This document shows, in pieces, positions 56,644 through 64,000 of a stretch of DNA of 64,000 bases. The DNA is from Heliopora coerulea. Taxonomy: Eukaryota; Cnidaria; Anthozoa; Scleralcyonacea; Helioporidae. Position 1 is the stretch's first letter. Every line of letters starts with the position of its first letter. A program made the translations under genes and the position numbers. The DNA is taken from positions 294,001-358,000 of the forward strand of contig JASJOG010000109.1 in the NCBI GenBank assembly GCA_030142905.1. Direction: 5' to 3'. The notes beneath the pieces were generated by a model, which made no database searches, was not told the DNA's origin, and was given only the letters and a program-made list of their open reading frames with translations.

Positions 56644-59600
56644 TAGTTGCAGAGTGAATATCCTCGTTTAATCCAAGTATGGTTTCCTCCCACACGTCAA
56701 ATAAAGAACCAACTAATATACGTCTTTGCTTTTCACAAGAAATAACCTTTAGGATTTGTTTCATCAGTTTAACAAACCAATCCAAGTCAGAAGAACTTTC
56801 ATATCCTGTTGGCTTGTTTTCCATCATAGCCTGTTTGATTTGATTTTTAATAACAATAATTATGTCAAGTATACTTATCTCATATTATAGATTATAAAGT
56901 AACGTGATTCGTTTACGAGCTCTGATTGGTTAATGCCCGCGTTTGGCTAAGAGTGTCCAAACATGGAAAATTTCCCGTCAGAAGTGTACTGAAGTTTGTT
57001 TTGCACGTCCAATATTATTATTTTATGAAAGAAACACGTAACGGCTTTTGCGTTTCAATATTGTGATTCATACACTTGGCATGTTGCTGGACTTTCAAAT
57101 ATCTTAATAAAAACTCGCTTGTTTTTCCTCTTTGTCACTGCGTTGAAGTGGCTTAGCTTTGTTGATCAGGGTTCGATCTTCATAAGCTTGCTTCTGATTG
57201 GTAGAAAATGATTTTCAGGAGAATTGCTTACTTCATCATTATGGTTATTAAGTTAAATGCTTTTTATCTGTCGCTAGCTACTCGACCTTTTTTTACGCTT
57301 TTCTCACGTCTCGCAACATCCCAGGTGTTTGGATCACAGTATCTAAACACGGGAATCCAGTTGGTATTTCTTAAATATCTCACAAAAATATGTTCGATAC
57401 AATTGACTTAAAGCAGGGTTTGTATACCTCTGTTTATGTTTTGGAAAAACCTCCTTAAATAAATTTATAGCGTATTTTTGAAATGGAAAAGTCACTCCAA
57501 GAATGCAAATGTAAACTAAGGTTCGGGCAGGAACGTTAACAAGAACCCGAACGCAAAATCAGATAAGGACAAAATTATCAATGCAGTCACAATCATGAAC
57601 GGAAACATAGAACAGAGACAGTCACGAAGGCGGAAAAGAAGAGAGATACTGAGACAGAGACGGAAACAACGAAGGTGACAGAGACTGAAACAGAGACAAA
57701 AGTGGAGAAGGAGACGGAGAAAGAGACTTAAACAGACATAGACCGACACAAATCCAACCAAGAAAAAAATATAACAGCTCGTGCCAGCACAGCACAAAGC
57801 AACACAACTCCACGATGCGCACGACAAGTTCCAACTCAACACAAACCCAACACAGAAACAAGGAAATATTGACATTCCTCATTTCTATGATAAAATAACC
57901 AATAGGAAATAAGTGCACATGAAAATTGCTCCTATCTATTAAATTGATCAAAATTTTATTTTCTTTTTACACGTGAAAGCCAAAAACGTTCTTGTGCTTC
58001 TGTATGGCTACGGAGATTGGACTTTTAGCTAATCATTGAAGACCTGTTTCTCAGTAAGGATGTTATCAAAGCTCGTATACAAAATGCACATTGACGGGGG
58101 GAAATGTAATGCTACATTACTGGAAAAAAAATTAAAAGGTCGTAGATCTTCGAATTTATAAAAGGAGTAAATTCAATAGATACTCTATCAAAAAAAAGAA
58201 TTAAAAAGTAAAAACATAAACAAGTACCTTGTACAAAGAAAAGAAAATTCAAAGAATATGAATCTCACGAAAGAAATGTTGTTATCAGTACTTAGGAAAC
58301 TGTTATTCCGAACTGACCGGAAAGGTAAGCCACGTTTAATTATCAAAACAAGCGGTGAGGGACCAAGTCAGGTCTCCGAAATTCTTAATAATTAATATAT
58401 TTCAATACCTGAAAGATGTAATATCCGATGATAGCAAGTTCTTGTATTCTTCCGTTGATAGCTTTACTCCCCAAGAATTCACAGCATATATCACTTCCAC
58501 ACATTTTTAACAGTTTAGCGATGTTTTCTAGACACCATCTACCGGGCAGAGCTGAATTAAATCAAATTATTGATCGAGAGTATTTTAGAAATAGTATAAA
58601 TTTAACGTGATCAAATGGATACTAAATTAGAGCTGTGGAAAATCCTATCACAAACTCTGTTGTAAATTAGGTTATTAATAACCAAGGTTAAAGCAAATGA
58701 GATAGGTATGAATGCGCATTAAGGTAAAGACAACATCAGGAAATGTATTATACTGGACATCCAGACGTGCGATCGATACCAGTTAGGACTGAACCTACAT
58801 GAGCCTACATGATACATAGTTTGTACATTTTAACCAAAGGCAAATGCAAACAAAAATGTAAACCAGATCTTACTCCAAGCAGCAGGAGTTGACCGTTGCC
58901 CTTCCAGTCACCCAAATAGTTGTATTTTATACAGAAATTAGCAATAATAATCGAATTATGTTATTTTAGGTTGTTATTTTTAGGTTATTATGTTACTTAG
59001 GTTATTTAGGTTTCACTGTCATGTAAAACGTGAGGAAAGGTAAAGTAGTTCCTTTCGTGGAAGAGGTTCTCACCCAAAGTTGTATTAGAAAAGATTTAAG
59101 TTTGTATTAAAAAGGGCTTAAAAGTTTTATCCAAAAATATTAAAAGCACTAAAAAATAGCAAAAGAGTTAAGAGCTGAGTTTGTTCTGACGAATTGTCAT
59201 CCACTCTAACTCTCTGTAACCACCATGCCCTACCTTCCTAATGTCTCTTACCTCTAAAATTTTGCTCCCTATTATCAACCATTATTTCAGATACAAGCTT
59301 ACCCATCAGTTCCTCCAGAACACTGACCAAATTATCTCTATTCCATTCTTTCACGTTGTGTTTGTATAGATTACGTAAGGCTTTTGCAATTCCTTCCATG
59401 TCTTTGTTATTTACACCATGAAATGTTGGGCAGGTTGTCATCTTATCCCAAATGAGTAATTCTATGAGATATAAAGCAAGTATATATATACATAAATACC
59501 CTCACAGATAAACTTCTATTACTATTCATCCTCAAACAAGTTTAATTATGTTGAACCAAATAAATTATCAAAAATTCTATCCATATTAAACTAATCTTTT

Positions 59601-61027
59601 TTCCCGAAAACTCACTCGAAATTTCCTACTCCACCTTCTCTCTAATACAACCTTACTTATCCACCATTCTTTTCTTTAGATCCTAATACCATTCTGCACC
59701 ATTAATCTCGGTGTAGACACTAATCCACTTTTTCACCAGTGTTGTAGGACTTAATTTCAGAAATCTCAACATTTCGTCTAACCCGCACATTTTCTTAGTC
59801 GAATAACATATTTATCGAATTTAAAACAAACCTAGCAATATGAACTGACCACAATTGTTCGACAGCTTGATAATTAGATAGAGATGTTAGAAGATTGAAC
59901 CATTGGTCAATGATGTAATACGTTATATCCTTTTCTAAGTGTCCATATGGCACGGGGGCTTGTTAATTTCTACTTCCTCACGATGGGGACTTATCAGAGA
60001 GGGGTCCTTAATAGCAGAGGGCTTGTTAAATATTCGGAGAAATAGTTCTACGGTCATACAAGTATCTCCCTGGTTCAAAAAAAGCTTCTCGAAGACGGAC
60101 GTTGTGTTAGAGATATGCACTGTTGATGCGAAGACAAAGCATATTAATACAATTCTTAAGAACAAATTGGATAAGAAAAAAATAGAAGTTTAAACACATG
60201 TACACATATCTCAAGCACTACAACAAAAAAACAAGATCTAATGTTGCACTGGCGTAACTACCGGAGTGGCCTGGGGCGACGGCACCCCTAAAAATTTACT
60301 GGACCACCCCAACTGGTAGAATCAACCTCTATAAAGTTGGACATTTTCACAATTGCAAGTGTGCAAGATGTCATATTTAAGTGTTTGAGAGGCACTCCCT
60401 AGAATTTGTACTAGGTGTTGTCCCCCTACATTTTTGATGAGGGACCCCTTAAGGCCCCCGCTAGAAATGTCCTAGTAACGCCACTGAAAGGTCTAAATGA
60501 TGAATAAGTATTTTAACAGTTATTAGTGAATATTATGGAATTTAAAATTTACGATAAAATTTGGTTGATCTTCACCCTGGAAACTGCGGTATCTGATGGA
60601 CACCTAGACCTCTATGTCAGGCTGAAGTAGAACTCTAACGAAGGGAGGAACCTACTTTAATCTTTCACCAGAAAAGTGGGGCTTATTAGAATGGGGGCTT
60701 AATGGAAGAAATGGGTGGGATATTTATGATAGGATAAATCTTCTTTTAAAAGTTCTTTAAATCCTGCTCCAATTACATCAGTAAAGTACACGTGATTACC
60801 TTGGTCTGGGTCTTCAGGGCCATACAGAATGTAGACCACTCTAGCTTGGAATACTAATGGTAACGGAGAGAGAATCTGACTTAACCAGAAGCCGATCTCT
60901 GCACCATCTTCTGCTTTATCAAGGAAAATCTCTCTGTAGAACACTCTAACATATTTTTCATACCAGGGTAAAGACCCTGGGCCTTTCTTTAATGCTTGGG
61001 TAAGCCGTTCATCAACTCGTGAAGCAC
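56644..61027 (-). CDS. fbxo47: F-box only protein 47-like gene, 3' half (partial, at least 5 exons)
   Basis: Exons: 61027-60800 (LPWYEKYVRVFYREIFLD, EIGFWLSQILSPLPLV, VVYILYGPEDPDQ), 59958-59832 (YYIIDQWFNLLTSLSNYQ), ~59441-59252 (MEGIAKALRNLYKHNVKEW, LVSVLEELM), 58551-58409 (WCLENIAKLLKMCGSDIC, SKAINGR) and 56830-56644 (DLDWFVKLMKQILKVISCEK). From memory, human FBXO47 has the same order of blocks (FWLTRILKPWP, KEWTADDV, WLLENNARLL, SKAVNGR, MDWTVKMMQKVCKVF). Phases agree except between the second and third exons, where the exact junction or a missing small exon is unresolved. The F-box and N-terminus would lie upstream and are not seen before the window ends. The last exon is also not found. 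F-box proteins recruit substrates to SCF ubiquitin ligases, and FBXO47 is linked to meiosis in animals. Confidence 0.7.
57590..57735. repeat. GAGACNGAGAC low-complexity repeat in an fbxo47 intron
   Basis: Degenerate GAGACAGAGAC / GGAGACGGAG units, purine-rich on the plus strand. The open frames on the minus strand are artefacts. Confidence 0.7.
60248..60487. mobile_element. hAT-type MITE in an fbxo47 intron
   Basis: ACTGGCGTAACTA at the left and TAGTAACGCCACTG at the right are inverted repeats of hAT form (CAGTGGCGT...). About 240 bp, non-coding. A matching TSD is not clear. Similar ends occur in the element at 18859-19082. Confidence 0.6.
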
Positions 61028-62397
61028 CTGCATATTAAATATAGTTGAGGAATATAGTGATGAATTTAAATTGCTAATCGATCAAATTTTTACTATTTCT
61101 ACTATTTTTGCTAATTATAGTTGTCCTTTCTCACACGCTATAAACTGAGGAGTCGAAAAGTAAGTTTTCGTCCTGTATTAGTATCAGCAAACGTAAAAGA
61201 TCAATTCATAAATTCAGAACAGAATGAATGACTAAGTATCTAGCTTGCATCAAGAATAGAGGCAAAAGCACTCATGGAGCACATCAGTTGTAAACCAATA
61301 AAAAATGGGAATTAGAATTATAGTTTCTTTGATTCGTCTTTGTGGAGAAGTGACGTTATGCCATAGGACTGGAATTTTTTTAAGAACTTGCCATTTTCCA
61401 AGATTTATGGACATTAACAGAATTAAATATTGTAATTCAATACACGGTGTTTTTGCGATTAGTGCCTTTTTAAGGATTTTTTCCACTTGGGGGAGGGGGT
61501 AAAAGGTAAAATTTTAGTGAAATATAAGAAACCAACTTTGAGGCCTATAGGAGTGTGTCCACACAAGTGCTCTAGGCACAAGTTTGGGAATGATGCAGGA
61601 AGGTAAAAATTTTTCATTTTCAGATTCTCTCAGATGTATCCTGGTGTATTTTTAGAGAAAAATTTAATTATTTCACACTTCTAAATAAAAAAATAAATCT
61701 CTGAGTTTGTAATTATTAACACATGTCCTTGACATTATACAATGGCTGGCTTAGGGTCATATGTAGCATTTGGCACACCATTTGAAGCTATGATCAATCG
61801 ATCTCTTATAATATCATCAACTTTCCCCCTTTTTTCCCTTAGCTTACAAATTTGGAAAAATGAAACGGCAAATTTTTTCGGGGAGGGAGAAATATGGTTA
61901 CGGGGGAGGGTCAATCCAATGAATGGGGGGCTATTTGCCTCCCAGATATACTGTTAAAAAGGCCCTGTTTGCAGTGAAGTAAAACGTAGTAACAGACTGT
62001 CCAACCTTTGAGGTGTGCCTGGTCGGGACTGATTGATCTCGGACCGCGTAGAGGTCAGGGGCAAGGGCGAAGCCCGAGTCATCTAGCGGGGTCCGGAGGC
62101 AGGCTCCACCGGGAAATTTTTAAATTCCTGGGTCTCTGAAATGGAAATTCCCGAATTTTGAGAGCAGTTTCGACGGAATTTTAAGCACGTTTGAGCAGGA
62201 GAAAAAAGGACAGCAACGGAAGTCTATGAGAGGCAAGATTAGAAATTGTGGTAAACAAAACTAGAAGTTCAGACAAAAACCCATTTAACATTTATTGTAT
62301 ACATTGGTACAGAATGAACTGAACATTAAGATTTTGCACTAAAAATGTAAAAAAACCCTGGTATATACTGCTAGTGCTTATACCTACAAGTCATTGA
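61028..62397. other. Upstream/intronic DNA of the fbxo47-like gene, no feature recognised
   Basis: Expected to be intron or upstream sequence. I looked for exons encoding the upstream part of the F-box protein on the minus strand and found none. Confidence 0.4.
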
Positions 62398-62405
62398 CAG
62401 TGTCA

Positions 62406-62896
62406 GGGGCGGATCTAGGATTTTGGAAGGGGGGTGTCCAGGCAATTCGTGAGGGCACAATAATGTGGGCAGACTATGTAAGGACGTATTTTCAGTAAAT
62501 TACAAAAATGTTGATAAGTAGCAATATATCAGGTTAATCCTAATGACAAGAAGCCATTGAACTTGTTAAATTTTATTAACGATGCTGTCGTACTAACGAC
62601 CGGCGCCATCTTGTGCTGATTGTTGTACTATACTGGAATATCCGGAACGCAGCGTCAGCGGGCAAAAATATTCGGGATTAGACTTACATGCGATTTTTTT
62701 GTTTTCTAGAACTGCTGGCTCCACATTTTGACACTTTTTTGTTAGGAATTCAGCTTCACAACTTCAAATCTACATACAGGCACTATTTTCGCAACAGAAA
62801 ATGTGACCTAAAAATTTTGGGATGACTTTTTAGAGGGGCACTTTGAAAATTGAAGGGGGGTCCGGACCCCCTGGACACCCATCTGGATCCGCCACT
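62406..62896. mobile_element. hAT-type non-autonomous element with 8-bp duplication
   Basis: The ends GGGGCGGATCTAGGA and CTGGATCCGCCACT are inverted repeats. They are flanked by CAGTGTCA (62398-62405) and GAGTGTCA (62897-62904), 7 of 8 identical, as expected for hAT. It is 491 bp with no transposase. Confidence 0.75.
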
Positions 62897-63069
62897 GAGT
62901 GTCACGTTAGGGCATCAACGACGAAAATCCGAAATCAATTCCTTAATTTCGACAATGAAATCTTGCTTCTTCCAGTTGGAATTAAAGGAGCAATAACACT
63001 TTCTCTTCTTTTGGGGTGTCGCCATGACCCATGAGTGACTTCAGTATTCAACCTTTTAAAGTGTTACTA

Positions 63070-63888
63070 CAGTGCGACCTCTATTAAGCGGCCACCCTCG
63101 GGACTTTGAAAAGTGGCCGCTTAATAGAGGTTGGCCGCTTAATAGAGGTAGAATATAAATCGGACAGAAATGGCGGTCAACGTGATTTATTGACTCTATA
63201 TAGCAAAATGCTTTTTGAGAAGAGTTAAACACGTGAAGATACATTCAACAAAATCCATGAAACAATATATAGACCTTTTTTTCACACCAACAATCATTGT
63301 AAAATCTATTGTAGTTTAAAGCCTTTGACGGACGATTTACTTAAAATAATCGGTCAATGCTGTTTGACGTTGTGAAAGGCAAGTGTGTTAACAGAGGGGC
63401 CGGCTACGGTTTAGAACTCCCATGCGAGTATTGTTTCACAGGAGACGAGTTCTCTATTCGATGGCTTAAAACGAAACTTGAGCAGCAAGGATTTTTATAG
63501 ACTAGCAATACCGTAGTTTTTCGTGCCACAGAACAGTGGGTGCTTTCAGCACCGGATGTGAATGATTCCCACGTGTATACATTTTGCGGCTTGTGACTTG
63601 TCATTACAATGGAGATTAAATTGCAGTTCTTGTCGTTATCAGTTATCACCTATTCTTATTGCCGTCTTCCTGTCACTATTTCGCTTGAAAAGATAATTTG
63701 CTGGCCGCTTAATAGAGGTAAAAAAGCAATAAATAATGACCTTGCAACAACGAAAAGGTGGCCGCGGCCGCTTAATGGAGGTGGCCGTTGAATAGAGGTA
63801 TCAAATACAGCATTTTAGTGACAAATAATTCGGGACTTTAGAAAGTGGCCATTTAATGGAGGGTGGCCGCTTAATAGAGGTCGCACTG
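63070..63888. mobile_element. pogo/Tc1-mariner-type non-autonomous element with TA duplication
   Basis: CAGTGCGACCTCTATTAAGC at the left and CTTAATAGAGGTCGCACTG at the right are inverted ends flanked by TA (63068-63069 and 63889-63890). The block GTGGCCGCTTAATAGAGG recurs at least six times in both orientations, mostly subterminal, like the binding-site arrays of pogo-like MITEs. No transposase. Confidence 0.85.
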
Positions 63889-64000
63889 TATTATTATATT
63901 ACGTGCATCATGGTATCTATGACCAGATTTCCACAAAGGAAATCCATTGTGGACTCGACAAAGTGGATAATTCCATGCATAGCATTATAAAATATTTGTG

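Noticed and set aside
1..64000. Bacterial features, CRISPR arrays, rRNA genes
   Set aside because: The window is eukaryotic. The repeats seen are transposon ends, hairpins and microsatellites; no direct-repeat/spacer array or rRNA sequence was recognised.

Overview
The window is eukaryotic nuclear DNA: small exons with GT/AG introns, AT-rich intergenic sequence, abundant retroelements and DNA transposons, and blocks of CpG depletion. The mix of hammerhead-bearing Penelope-like elements (PLEs), hAT/Tc1-mariner/pogo-type MITEs and familiar invertebrate genes suggests a cnidarian, most likely an anthozoan such as a stony coral. That assignment is inference, since no species-diagnostic sequence was tested.

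Layout. 1-4.8 kb: transposon ends, a hairpin and low-complexity DNA. 4.8-16.9 kb (minus): an apparently complete ube2m/UBC12 gene (NEDD8-conjugating enzyme), 8 small exons, whose introns hold a plus-strand repeat ORF, a PLE remnant, a purine tract and a palindrome array. 18.5-20.3 kb (minus): a cytochrome P450 pseudogene broken by frameshifts and transposons. 23.4-26.4 kb (plus): complete rpl39, 3 exons. 30.0-35.5 kb and 38.5-45.8 kb (both minus): two paralogous 3-exon genes joining N-terminal MORN repeats to a C-terminal helix that resembles the SNARE-binding helix of complexin. They share intron sequence and look like a tandem duplication. 46.2-52.0 kb: a PLE cluster, comprising a 3.2-kb near-perfect inverted PLE dimer with a 13-bp target-site duplication (TSD) and a second PLE, also with a 13-bp TSD, that has inverted hammerhead-bearing terminal repeats. 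56.6-61.0 kb (minus): the 3' half of an fbxo47-like F-box gene. 62.4-63.9 kb: a hAT-type and a pogo/mariner-type non-autonomous element.

The genes do not form a pathway. ube2m (neddylation, which activates cullin-RING ligases) and fbxo47 (an F-box protein, a substrate adaptor of SCF-type cullin ligases) act in the same broad process, but their proximity is probably chance.

The most notable signal is the repeated association of hammerhead ribozyme cores with inverted (snap-back) repeats at five or more loci belonging to different PLE families, from a recent intact case to old remnants. The second is the MORN plus complexin-like gene pair.
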